In this document: positions 1 to 7,474 of the stretch, one piece after another
Layout of the letters: every line of letters begins with the position of its first letter
How positions within the stretch are numbered: the stretch's first letter is position 1
Source of the DNA: Pseudomonas sp. GM48
GTDB taxonomy: Bacteria; Pseudomonadota; Gammaproteobacteria; Pseudomonadales; Pseudomonadaceae
Reading direction: 5' to 3'
Assembly: GCF_000282335.1 (NCBI RefSeq)
Contig: NZ_AKJM01000049.1
Span: forward strand, 62,001 to 126,000
Length of the DNA stretch: 64,000 nucleotides
The notes under the pieces: model-generated
Told to the model about the DNA's origin: nothing
Databases searched by the model: none
The model's input: only the letters and a program-made list of their open reading frames with translations
Made by a program: the position numbers and the translations under genes

Positions 1-1
1 C

Positions 2-112
2 GTGCTGGAAAACCTCGAAAAACAGGGTTATCACCTGCAAATGCCGCCTGCCGAAGACGAGTACATCGAGCACTTGCCGGAAGAATTGTTGCGTCGCAAC
101 GATCCGGTGTGA
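2..112 (+). CDS. C-terminal end of an unidentified protein (5-prime truncated)
   Basis: An open frame enters from the left edge and stops at TGA 110-112. It gives 36 residues, acidic and helix-prone, ending LLRRNDPV. The GTG at position 2 is simply the first in-frame codon and is not a proposed start. No family is recognisable from this tail. The gap to the next gene is 119 bp, so the two may or may not be cotranscribed. Confidence 0.55.
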   Translation: MLENLEKQGYHLQMPPAEDEYIEHLPEELLRRNDPV

Positions 113-231
113 GCGGCAGACAGGCTCTGTTCAGAGTGGTTGTGAAACACTGATTGATTTTAGCGATGGCAGCCTCGATGGAGCACAGCTCTGTCGGCGG
201 CCGTTTGCACTGTTTTTGAAAGGTTTGAAGC

Positions 232-1164
232 ATGCGCGTCCTGATTGCTGAACATGACCACCCCGTGTACGCCCAACTGTTGCGCGAGGCGGCGCCGGAT
301 CTGGAGGTACTGACCAGCGGTGATTCCGCTGAACTGGCCAGTCAGGCCGCCGATTGTCCGGTGTGGCTCGGCCAGCCTGATCTGCTGGCGACCCTGTTGC
401 GCCAGGGCCATCAACCGCAATGGCTGCAATCGACCTGGGCCGGCATTACGCCGTTGCTGGCTGACGGTTTGCCGCGGCACTATCGGCTGACGCGTGCCGT
501 CGGCATCTTCGGACAGGTCATGGCCGAGTACGTGCTCACGTATATGCTCGGTCACGAACGTGAAGTGCTGGCACGGCTGGTCAGCCAGGTCGAGCGCAAA
601 TGGGACAGCCGCCAGGGGCAGAGCCTGGCCGGGCGTAAGGTGTTGATCGTCGGCACGGGTGACATCGGTCAAAGTGTCGCGCAGTTCCTCGTGCCGTTCG
701 GCGTCGAGTTGTATGGCGTTGCCAGCAGCGCGCGGGAGCAGGCACCGTTTATCGAAGTCGGTTCACTGGCGGATCTGCCGCGGCTGGTCGGTGAAGTCGA
801 TTACGTGGTCAATCTGCTGCCGAACACGCCGGAAACCCACGATATCTACGACGCGGCGCTGTTCAAGCAATTCAAGCCGACCGGGTTGTTCATCAACGCC
901 GGGCGCGGTGTCGCGGTGGTCGATGCGGATCTGGTGGACGCCTTGAAAGAAGGGCATCTGGCGGGCGCAGTGATCGATGTGTGCCGTCAGGAGCCATTGC
1001 CCCAGCGTCATCCATTCTGGACAGCCTGGGGTTTGCTGCTGACCGGCCATAGCTCGGCACCGACTTCGCCGTCGATGATGGTGAAGCTGTTTGTCGAGAA
1101 CCTGCGGGCGTATCAGGCGGGAGAGGCGTTGCGCGGAGAAGTGGATTTCGATCGCGGGTATTGA
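232..1164 (+). CDS. D-2-hydroxyacid dehydrogenase (NAD(P)-binding, GhrA-like)
   Basis: This 310-residue cytosolic oxidoreductase probably interconverts 2-keto acids (glyoxylate or hydroxypyruvate type) and D-2-hydroxy acids. The Rossmann motif GTGDIG sits at 141-146. The three catalytic positions of the family are visible: Arg225 in NAGRGV, Glu254 in CRQEPLP and His273 in TGHSS. Length and motif order fit the short GhrA-type subgroup that lacks a C-terminal extension. ATG 232 follows an AAAGG site about 10 nt upstream. The gene ends just before a REP pair that separates it from a convergent nitroreductase gene. The actual keto acid cannot be read from the sequence. Confidence 0.88.
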   Translation: MRVLIAEHDHPVYAQLLREAAPDLEVLTSGDSAELASQAADCPVWLGQPDLLATLLRQGHQPQWLQSTWAGITPLLADGLPRHYRLTRAVGIFGQVMAEYVLTYMLGHEREVLARLVSQVERKWDSRQGQSLAGRKVLIVGTGDIGQSVAQFLVPFGVELYGVASSAREQAPFIEVGSLADLPRLVGEVDYVVNLLPNTPETHDIYDAALFKQFKPTGLFINAGRGVAVVDADLVDALKEGHLAGAVIDVCRQEPLPQRHPFWTAWGLLLTGHSSAPTSPSMMVKLFVENLRAYQAGEALRGEVDFDRGY

Positions 1165-1183
1165 TTCACCGCGATCAAAAAGT

Positions 1184-1270
1184 GTGGGAGCGGGCTTGCT
1201 CGCGAATACGGAGTGTCAGTCGACAATTTAGTGACTGATACACCGCATTCGCGAGCAAGCCCGCTCCCAC
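1184..1270. repeat. REP pair (REPIN), GTGGGAGC...TTCGCGAGC orientation
   Basis: Two inverted copies of the REP core (GTGGGAGCGGGCTTGC and its complement) are separated by about 40 bp that contain GTGTCAGTCGA. The pair lies between convergent stop codons and could fold into a long hairpin protecting both transcripts. Confidence 0.9.
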
Positions 1271-1288
1271 ATTGGTATGTGCAGCGGT

Positions 1289-1882
1289 TTAGAGGGTGAA
1301 GTCGCCTTCAGCCGCCAATTCGCTCAACGGACGGCGCGGGCTCGGTTCTTCACGGGCTTGCAGGTAATCCGCCAGGCTCGCCTTGTCCCCCAGCTTGCCC
1401 ACTGCGACGGCGGCGTGCAGGGCGTAGCCTTCAGGAATGTTCAGCTCCTTGCGGGTCAGTTCCTGATCGAAGCCGGCCATGCCGTGGGTGTGCCAGCCGC
1501 TCAGGCTCGCTTGCAAGGCCAGGTGGCCCCAGGCGGAACCGGTGTCGAAGGTGTGCCACAGGGCCGGGGTTTCTTCAGTCGCGCCAGGCACGGCGAAGGT
1601 GGTTTTCGAAATCACGATCACCAGGGCCGAAGCATGTTGTGCCCAACTGCGGTTGAATTCGTTCAGCAGGCCCAGGTAGCGCTCCCAGTTCGGTGTATCA
1701 CGACGCGCGTAAAGAAAACGCCAAGGCTGCGAGTTGTAGGCCGAGGGTGCCCAGCGTGCGGCTTCGAAGAAGCTCAGCAGAGTCTCCTCTGGAATCGTTT
1801 CGCCAGTGAAGGCGCGGGGCGACCAGCGATCGGTGAACTGAGGGTGAATGGCGTAATCGGCAACGCGTGGGTTAGCACTCAT
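1289..1882 (-). CDS. Nitroreductase family protein (FMN oxidoreductase)
   Basis: The 197-residue protein has the nitroreductase flavin-binding pattern near its N-terminus: RWSPRAF at about residues 19-25 and APSAYNSQPWRF soon after. Such enzymes are cytosolic FMN homodimers that reduce nitro compounds, quinones or similar acceptors with NAD(P)H. The frame stays open 70 codons further upstream, but those residues are not family-like. ATG 1882 is preceded by an AAGGA site, so I start there. It is a single gene convergent with the dehydrogenase. The physiological substrate is unknown. Confidence 0.87.
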   Translation of the reverse strand: MSANPRVADYAIHPQFTDRWSPRAFTGETIPEETLLSFFEAARWAPSAYNSQPWRFLYARRDTPNWERYLGLLNEFNRSWAQHASALVIVISKTTFAVPGATEETPALWHTFDTGSAWGHLALQASLSGWHTHGMAGFDQELTRKELNIPEGYALHAAVAVGKLGDKASLADYLQAREEPSPRRPLSELAAEGDFTL

Positions 1883-2161
1883 CAAGAGATTCCTTGCTAC
1901 GTTTGAAAGTGAGGGTCGTCCGAAACCTGTAGGCGCAGTTGAGCTGGGCCTTGAGGCTTCTCTAGAGCCGTGGCGGTTCACCGTAATGCAACGCGGTTGA
2001 GCGTTAATGGCACGCGGGCAGGGCTCCTTGCGATTGGCAAAGCTACTTGGCAGCGCAAAAACTGACAAGCCCGTTCTACCGACAGTCGCCAATGCTTGGC
2101 CCGCGGGGCTTCGGGCACTAGACTGGCGGCCTTTTCACCACCTGATGTCGATGCTCGAACC

Positions 2162-2611
2162 ATGGCCGCCAAAGTAGAACCGTTCTGGATACGCAAAACC
2201 CTCGATCAACTCGATCAGGAGGAATGGGAGTCGCTGTGCGACGGCTGTGGATTGTGCTGCCTGCAAAAGCTTGAGGACGAAGACGACAATAGCGTCTATT
2301 ACACGCGCATCGCCTGCAAATTGCTGGACCTGAAAACCTGCCAGTGCACGGACTATCCTAACCGTCGTGACACCGTGCCGGACTGCATCCAGCTTACGCC
2401 GGGCAAGGCCGACGAATTCAAATGGCTCCCGCCAACCTGCGGTTATCGCCTGGTCAGCGAAGGCAAGGACCTGCCGTTGTGGCATCACCTGGTGTGCGGC
2501 GATCGCGATGCCGTGCATCACGAGCGGATCTCACAGTCCGGGCGCATGCTCGCCGAAGGCAGCGTGCCGGAAGACGATTGGGAAGATCATCTGATTTTCC
2601 GCGCGGGTTAA
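2162..2611 (+). CDS. YcgN family cysteine-cluster protein (UPF0260)
   Basis: The 149-residue protein carries the UPF0260 cysteine pattern, beginning with CDGCGLCC at about 27-34 and continuing with [10 protein letters not shown] and a final conserved Cys in HHLVCGDRD. The spacing suggests a bound metal or Fe-S cluster. The family is widespread in gammaproteobacteria and its role is unsettled. I chose ATG 2162 because the 22 upstream residues are not family-like and the protein then begins [13 protein letters not shown] pair separates it from the next gene. Confidence 0.88.
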   Translation: MAAKVEPFWIRKTLDQLDQEEWESLCDGCGLCCLQKLEDEDDNSVYYTRIACKLLDLKTCQCTDYPNRRDTVPDCIQLTPGKADEFKWLPPTCGYRLVSEGKDLPLWHHLVCGDRDAVHHERISQSGRMLAEGSVPEDDWEDHLIFRAG

Positions 2612-2628
2612 TGCTCATCGCTTTTTTT

Positions 2629-2754
2629 GTGGCGAGGGAGCTTGCTCCCGTTTGACCAGGCTGGCGTAACAGTGCGTAGCACTCACAAAGTCGCCAGTGA
2701 TAACAAGGATTTGGGGCCGCTATGCGGCCCAGCGCGAGCAAGCTCGCTCGCCAC
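2629..2754. repeat. REP pair, GTGGCGAGGGAGC class
   Basis: The left arm is GTGGCGAGGGAGCTTGCTC and the right arm is GCGAGCAAGCTCGCTCGCCAC, with about 75 bp between that include a GGGGCCGCTATGCGGCCC hairpin. It sits between two genes on the same strand. This is a different core class from most REPs in the window. Confidence 0.85.
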
Positions 2755-2767
2755 ATCAGGAGTGTGT

Positions 2768-3997
2768 ATGGCTGTGGGATGGCGGCAGGCGTGGGTCGTT
2801 GGATTACTGGCCGTGAATTCGCCTGTGTGGGCCGCGAACAAGGTCGATCTGGATTATCACGTGCGCCTGTTGCCGCAGAGTGATCAGGCCGAAGTCCGCC
2901 TGACGCTCGCCCAGGGCTCGGCGGTACGCAGCCTGGATTTCGACCTCGGCGACGGCAGCCACTACAGCGATTTCAAGGCCGACGGCCAATGGCAACTGAC
3001 TCCCGGCAAAACGGCGCGTGGTGTCTGGCGTCCGTCTGCTGACAAGGCCAGCCTGACCTATCGCGTGAATATCAGCCATGGGCGCAAGAACGGCAGCTTC
3101 GACACGCGCATGACGCCAAACTGGGCGTTGATGCGTGGCGACGATCTGGTGCCCGCCGCCAGACTCGATCAACAGGACGGCATCGAACTGGTTTCTCGTC
3201 TTGTATTCGAGCTGCCCGGTGGCTGGAAAAGCGTTGAAACCGCCTGGCCACGGATTGGCCAGAACAAATTCCGTATCGATAACCCGTCCCGACTGTTCGA
3301 CCGGCCCACAGGCTGGATGCTCGCCGGCCAACTTGGCAGCCGCCGCACTCGTCTGGGCGAGACCGAAGTCACCGTCGCCTCGCCGCTAGGGCAGGGTATG
3401 CGCCGGATGGATGTGCTGACGCTGCTGACCTTCGTCTGGCCGCAAGTGCAGGCGCTGTATCCGCGACACCCTGGCAAACTGCTGATCGTCGGGGCCAATG
3501 ATCCAATGTGGCGCGGCAGCCGGTCGGCGCACGAGTCGATCTACCTCAACAGCCACCTGCCGTTGGTCAGCGAAAGCGGCACCAGTGCCTTGGTCCGTGA
3601 GTTGGCCCAGGTGTTCGGGCGGATCAACGGTACGCAGCGCAGTGACTGGATCGGCGAAGGCTTTGCCGAGTATTACGCCATCGAACTGGTGCGCCGGGCC
3701 GGCGGCATGAGCGATGAGCGCTACGAGAACCTGCACGGCAAACTGGTCAGGGACAGCCAGAAAGTCACCACGCTGCGCGGTGAGCAGATCAGCCCGGCGC
3801 AGGTGGCCAGGGCAGTGGTGTTGCTGCAGGAACTGGACCGCGAGATTCGCCTGAAAACCCATAACAAGCGTTCGCTGGATGATGTGTTGCGCGGGGCGAT
3901 GCGGCTGGGGGAAATCGATACCCAGGCGTTTGTTCAGCTCAGCGAGAGCGTGATCGGTGGTTCTTCAAAAGTGCTCAGTACCGAGTTGATTCAGTAA
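2768..3997 (+). CDS. Secreted M61/M1-like protein lacking zinc ligands
   Basis: The 409-residue product begins with a signal peptide, probably cleaved near WAANKVD at residues 21-27. An N-terminal beta-rich domain is followed by a gluzincin-like region. At 277-281 the expected HExxH zinc motif reads RELAQ. About 16 residues later WIGEGFAEYY (293-302) corresponds to the family's NEGFAxYY helix with the third ligand, Glu297. Both zinc-binding histidines are therefore absent. I infer a periplasmic protein with the peptidase fold but no metalloprotease activity, perhaps binding peptides. The start ATG 2768 follows an AGGAGTGTGT stretch; the upstream open frame is REP sequence. Confidence 0.7.
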   Translation: MAVGWRQAWVVGLLAVNSPVWAANKVDLDYHVRLLPQSDQAEVRLTLAQGSAVRSLDFDLGDGSHYSDFKADGQWQLTPGKTARGVWRPSADKASLTYRVNISHGRKNGSFDTRMTPNWALMRGDDLVPAARLDQQDGIELVSRLVFELPGGWKSVETAWPRIGQNKFRIDNPSRLFDRPTGWMLAGQLGSRRTRLGETEVTVASPLGQGMRRMDVLTLLTFVWPQVQALYPRHPGKLLIVGANDPMWRGSRSAHESIYLNSHLPLVSESGTSALVRELAQVFGRINGTQRSDWIGEGFAEYYAIELVRRAGGMSDERYENLHGKLVRDSQKVTTLRGEQISPAQVARAVVLLQELDREIRLKTHNKRSLDDVLRGAMRLGEIDTQAFVQLSESVIGGSSKVLSTELIQ

Positions 3998-4005
3998 CAC
4001 CGCCA

Positions 4006-4080
4006 TTCGCGAGCAAGCCCGCTCCCACATTGGTTTTGTGCCGTACACAAAACCAATGTGGGAGCGGGCTTGCTCGCGAA
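4006..4080. repeat. REP pair, TTCGCGAGC...GTGGGAGC orientation
   Basis: Two inverted REP cores flank a spacer with the symmetric words TTGGTTTTGTG and CACAAAACCAA, so the whole 75 bp is nearly one palindrome. It lies between convergent genes. Confidence 0.9.
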
Positions 4081-4110
4081 GAGGCCAGTAGCCTCACCGA
4101 AACCTTTGGA

Positions 4111-4488
4111 TCAAACCCCGGCTTTCGGCGACTTCAACGAATCATTGCCGGTCACGGTGGCAGTTTTGGTCGCCGCCTCGGCATTGGCCTTCAGCGTTTT
4201 CAGTTCTTCCCCCGCCCGCTGGATTTTCGCCCGCACGTTGTTCATGTCCTGACGGCTTTTCTCCAGCAGGCTTTTCGCCGAGCTGTGGCCGGTAATGCCA
4301 CGCGCCATGGCCACGCCACCGATGGCCACCTGGATCAGGCCAAAGACCCCGCCACGACGCAGGCCCTTGCCCACCATCACCACGCCGCCGGCCAGGGAAC
4401 CGATGCGTTCCCAGCCCTGCACGTTTTGCTCGGAGGGGCTCTGGAACGGGGTGGATTCGATACGCTCGACGGGTTTGAGTTCGCTCAT
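4111..4488 (-). CDS. Small inner-membrane protein (DUF2892/YgaP-like)
   Basis: The 125-residue protein has two hydrophobic glycine-rich segments (about 28-43 and 47-63, around LAGGVVMVGKG and GLIQVAIGGVAMARG), a pattern seen in DUF2892 proteins. A charged, probably coiled C-terminal part from about residue 70 follows (SLLEKSRQDMNNVRAKIQ). It is likely anchored in the inner membrane with a cytosolic helical tail. The role is unknown. ATG 4488 gives a typical length and nothing nearby suggests a function. Confidence 0.65.
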   Translation of the reverse strand: MSELKPVERIESTPFQSPSEQNVQGWERIGSLAGGVVMVGKGLRRGGVFGLIQVAIGGVAMARGITGHSSAKSLLEKSRQDMNNVRAKIQRAGEELKTLKANAEAATKTATVTGNDSLKSPKAGV

Positions 4489-4568
4489 GGTCTGACTCCA
4501 GGCTTCAGTGATCGATAGTTAAGCTGACTGCCTGGGCGGGCAGCTTGTTCAATCGGATGTGCGGCGAT

Positions 4569-5039
4569 TCAGCGGAATTTTGGCCCGGAGCGGGTATTGA
4601 GCCCCTTGGACATACGGTCGTAGAGCACGACGTTGACCGTGGCGGCCAGGTTCATGCACCCGGTGGTCGGAATGTAGACCACGTCTTCGCACCAGTCGCG
4701 AATCTCTTTATCCAGCGATCCGTCTTCCGGGCCGAAAATGTAGAGCGCGCGATCCGGGTGGGTGTATTCCGGCAACGGGCGGGCGCCTTCGACCAGTTCA
4801 ACGGCGACAGGTACACAATTGAGGGGCAGGATTTTCTTCAGGTCGTCGATGCCGATCAGCGGGATGTCGTAGTGCACGCGCTTGGTATCGGTGACGAAAT
4901 CGGCGGCGCGCTCGTAGCGCTTGCCGGTGTAGAACACAGACGCCACGCCATAACAGCCAGCGGCGCGCATCACCGAACCGACGTTCTCCGGTGATTTGGG
5001 GTTATACAAACCAATGCAGCTGTACCGTTTGTCTGCCAC
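4569..5039 (-). CDS. RNA methyltransferase, SpoU/TrmH family
   Basis: The 156-residue protein shows the knotted SPOUT motifs: SPENVGSVMRAAG near the N-terminus, LYIFGPEDGSL in the middle and a C-terminal IPTTGCMNLAATVNVVLYD. These form the SAM-binding trefoil knot, so it probably 2-prime-O-methylates a tRNA or rRNA. The position modified cannot be assigned. The frame is open upstream, but those 38 residues translate REP sequence (MGAGLLAKAL). I start at GTG 5039, which has a GAAAGG site about 9 nt upstream. Confidence 0.87.
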   Translation of the reverse strand: MADKRYSCIGLYNPKSPENVGSVMRAAGCYGVASVFYTGKRYERAADFVTDTKRVHYDIPLIGIDDLKKILPLNCVPVAVELVEGARPLPEYTHPDRALYIFGPEDGSLDKEIRDWCEDVVYIPTTGCMNLAATVNVVLYDRMSKGLNTRSGPKFR

Positions 5040-5130
5040 GAGCGGGGTGCCTTTCGGGAAAAAAGCGCGATTATACGGGGATTGGGGGAGGGCGGGCAGA
5101 TTCAAGACTTGTGGTGTCTGAGCCAATGCC

Positions 5131-5205
5131 TTCGCGAGCAAGCCCGCTCCCACATTTGATCTGCGTCGTACACAAAACCAATGTGGGAGCGGGCTTGCTC
5201 GCGAA
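5131..5205. repeat. REP pair, TTCGCGAGC...GTGGGAGC orientation
   Basis: The inverted REP cores are separated by a spacer containing GTACACAAAACCAAT, shared with the pair at 4006-4080. It lies between two minus-strand genes. Confidence 0.9.
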
Positions 5206-5231
5206 GGGGCCGGTTCAGGCGCTGAAGATCT

Positions 5232-5603
5232 TCAGTCTTCTTTTTTCATCAACCCCGCCAACGCCGCAAACGGGTTGTGCGTGGCCTTGGCGATTTTTGG
5301 CGTGCTCAGCGAACCTTCGTCGAAATACTGCTGGTCGGTATAACGCGAGTGTTCGTTATCGTGGCAGTACAGGCACAACAGCTCCCAGTTCGAGCCGTCC
5401 TGCGGGTTGTTGTCGTGGTTGTGGTCGCGGTGGTGCACGGTCAGTTCGCTCAGGCGCTTGCCGGAGAACTCACGGGCGCAGCGGCCACAGACGTGCGGAT
5501 ACATCTTCAGGGCCTTGTCGCGGTAGCCCATTTCCTTGTCGCGCTGGTTGTCGGCGAGGATGCGATCCAGCTTCGAAGTGTTGGTCGGGGTGGACGAACT
5601 CAT
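5232..5603 (-). CDS. yajD: YajD family HNH nuclease
   Basis: The 123-residue protein carries an HNH domain. Zinc-binding cysteines are C39 and C42 and C77 and C80, with HHRDH at 57-61 supplying the catalytic histidine and N72 in the following helix. This is the YajD arrangement. It is presumably a small cytosolic DNA-binding or nicking enzyme; the biological role of YajD is not established. The tail after residue 95 is low in conserved motifs. It stands alone between a REP pair and a methyltransferase-like gene. Confidence 0.85.
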   Translation of the reverse strand: MSSSTPTNTSKLDRILADNQRDKEMGYRDKALKMYPHVCGRCAREFSGKRLSELTVHHRDHNHDNNPQDGSNWELLCLYCHDNEHSRYTDQQYFDEGSLSTPKIAKATHNPFAALAGLMKKED

Positions 5604-5652
5604 GGGTTCACCTTTGTAGAAAGACTAATGACGGTATTAAGCGAAGTTTAGC

Positions 5653-6339
5653 TCAGCCCTTGAGCTTCTCGGCAATCCAGATGGTGTGGCGGGTGCCCTT
5701 GTTGCCATGGGCGAAGACCTGCACTTCCTCGGCCTTGAACCCGGCTTTCTTCAGTTTGTCGGAAAACTGCCGGTCAGCGCTGGCCGACCAGACCGCCAGT
5801 ATGCCTTTGGGGCGCATGGCTTTGGCGCAGGCGTTCAGTCCGGCGGCGGAATACAGCCAGCTGTTGGCTTTCTGGGTCAGGCCTTCGGGGCCGTTGTCGA
5901 CATCGAGCATGATGGCATCGAAACCCTGAGGTTCGGCTTGCAGGACCTTGGCCACGTCTTCCATGCGAATCACGGTCCGCGGATCGAGCAGTGGATTGCC
6001 AGCCTTCTCGCCCAGCGGTCCACGGTTCCACTCGACGACACCGGGGACCAGTTCGGCGACCACCACTTCGGCGGTCTTGCCCAGGTGCTTGAGCGCCGAA
6101 GCGAGGGTGAAACCCATGCCCAGGCCGCCGATGAGCACCCGCGAATTCGGCCGACCGGCGACTTTGCGACACGGAATTTCGGCCAGGGCATCTTCGGAGC
6201 CGTGCATGCGCGTGTTCATCAATTGCCCGCCGTCACCACCCTGGATCTTGATGACGAAATCCTCGCCGTATTCGAACAGGCACAGGGCACCGCCGTTTTC
6301 AGGTATGGGGGTGGTGTCCAGCAGAACGAAACGTTTCAT
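5653..6339 (-). CDS. Spermidine synthase-like / class I SAM-fold protein
   Basis: The 228-residue protein has a SAM-type glycine loop (VLIGGLGMGFTLASAL), an acidic loop (VVVAELVPGVVEWNR) and the motif DAIMLDVDNGPEGL, where polyamine synthases and related methyltransferases place their catalytic acid. I infer a cytosolic transferase of the spermidine synthase-like family, substrate unknown. A GTG lies three codons upstream, but ATG 6339 is better spaced from AAGTGAG. It is transcribed in the same direction as yajD, 49 bp away. Confidence 0.75.
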   Translation of the reverse strand: MKRFVLLDTTPIPENGGALCLFEYGEDFVIKIQGGDGGQLMNTRMHGSEDALAEIPCRKVAGRPNSRVLIGGLGMGFTLASALKHLGKTAEVVVAELVPGVVEWNRGPLGEKAGNPLLDPRTVIRMEDVAKVLQAEPQGFDAIMLDVDNGPEGLTQKANSWLYSAAGLNACAKAMRPKGILAVWSASADRQFSDKLKKAGFKAEEVQVFAHGNKGTRHTIWIAEKLKG

Positions 6340-6434
6340 GGGGCTCACTTGAAGAAAATTGGCAGAACACGGGAGGGCAAACAGACGCAGTTGGGAGTAG
6401 CCTGTTTATGACGACAAGGCCAACGGAGCCATTG

Positions 6435-6725
6435 ATGAAGCGCACCATTCTAACGGTCATTGCCCTGGCCGCGCTCTCGATAACTGCAGTGCAGGGCCAG
6501 CAGTTGCAATCGATTCCTGTCAGCCCCGCGCCGATGCCCGGTTCGCCCGGCACCGCGACGCCCACGCCGTACCCGCAAATCAGCCCGGCGCCTTTGCCTA
6601 AAGTCGGCCCCGGCAGTAGCGGTCCGCCGTTGGTGCCGATTGAAATGCCGAGCCCGCCGACCAAGGACCAGCCCGTGCCGGGGCTGGAGTTCAATCCGCC
6701 GAAACCCAAGTCGCCGGGCGGCTAG
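6435..6725 (+). CDS. Small secreted proline-rich protein
   Basis: The 96-residue product starts with a signal peptide (MKRTILTVIALAALSITAVQG). The mature part is about a third proline and glycine (SPAPMPGSPGTATPTPYP and similar), so it is probably unfolded in the periplasm or attached to the envelope. A GGAG site lies 7 nt before ATG 6435. No domain is recognisable. Its TAG stop shares the palindrome CTAG with the stop of the opposite gene. Confidence 0.75.
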   Translation: MKRTILTVIALAALSITAVQGQQLQSIPVSPAPMPGSPGTATPTPYPQISPAPLPKVGPGSSGPPLVPIEMPSPPTKDQPVPGLEFNPPKPKSPGG

Positions 6726-7195
6726 ACCTGCTGCGAAAGCAGTTGGCCGTCGGCCATGCGCAGGCGTTTGGAGAGGGAAACGGCGAGGGCGCGAATGATC
6801 TTGGCGGCGATTTTCGGCGCATCGTTGAGCATCTTTTCCAGCGAGTCCTTGCCCAGGTTGAGCAACTGGCAGTTGCTTGCGGCCACGCAACTGGCCGAGC
6901 GCCGTTCACCATCGAGCACGGCCATTTCGCCGAACGAGCGGCCGCTGCGCAAGGTGGCGATGGTGACTCGTTGTCCGTCAGCGGTGGTTTTCTGCACGGC
7001 CACCTGACCGGTATGAATGATGCACATGAAACTGCCAGCATCGCCCTCCTGGAAGATCTCCTCGCCCTGGGCAATGGTGCTGATACTGAAGTAGCCCGAA
7101 GCCGCAGCGAAGTCCACCGGCAGCAGTTGATTGAACAGGCCGCAATCCATTAGCCAGTCGCGAATTTCGTTGTTCAGAAAGGTTGATTCGGACAT
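6722..7195 (-). CDS. Cyclic nucleotide-binding domain protein
   Basis: The 157-residue protein is almost entirely one CAP_ED/cNMP-binding domain. The beta-roll reads GEEIFQEGDAGSFMCII, followed by a phosphate-binding cassette (RSFGEMAVLDGERRSAS) close to the FGE-L-R-A consensus, which suggests true ligand binding. There is no DNA-binding or enzymatic domain, only a C-terminal helix (SLSKRLRMADGQLLSQQV). It probably senses cAMP or a related nucleotide and works through a partner not visible here. The stop codon overlaps that of the preceding plus-strand gene. Confidence 0.85.
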   Translation of the reverse strand: MSESTFLNNEIRDWLMDCGLFNQLLPVDFAAASGYFSISTIAQGEEIFQEGDAGSFMCIIHTGQVAVQKTTADGQRVTIATLRSGRSFGEMAVLDGERRSASCVAASNCQLLNLGKDSLEKMLNDAPKIAAKIIRALAVSLSKRLRMADGQLLSQQV

Positions 7196-7250
7196 GTCGT
7201 CACGGTCTTTTTTGTGATGGTTACTGACTTGAATTCACCGCAAATCCCCT

Positions 7251-7409
7251 GTGGGAGCGGGCCTGTGGCGAGGGGGCTTGCCCCCGTTGGGGTGCGAAGC
7301 GCCCCTGAAACCATTTGCCGCAATCCTGATCTCGATCGCAGTGACAGGTTTGCGATTGCTGCGCAATCGAACGGGGGCAAGCCCCCTCGCCACAAAAGCT
7401 CGCTCCCAC
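7251..7409. repeat. Nested composite REP pair
   Basis: An outer GTGGGAGCGGGC / GCTCGCTCCCAC pair encloses an inner inverted pair of the other class, GTGGCGAGGGGGCTTGCCCC and its complement. The roughly 90 bp centre contains GCGATTGCTGCGCAATCG. It lies between two minus-strand genes. Confidence 0.85.
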
Positions 7410-7474
7410 AAGGGATACGGGTTGTTTCGGCTGTCGGTGTGTGGAGTTAAGACCGGCACACCGCACCAGGTTCC

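Noticed and set aside
5040-5153. N-terminal extension of the SpoU methyltransferase beginning MGAGLLAKAL
   Set aside because: These residues translate a REP element. The same peptide appears wherever an upstream frame crosses this REP class, so the start was moved to GTG 5039.
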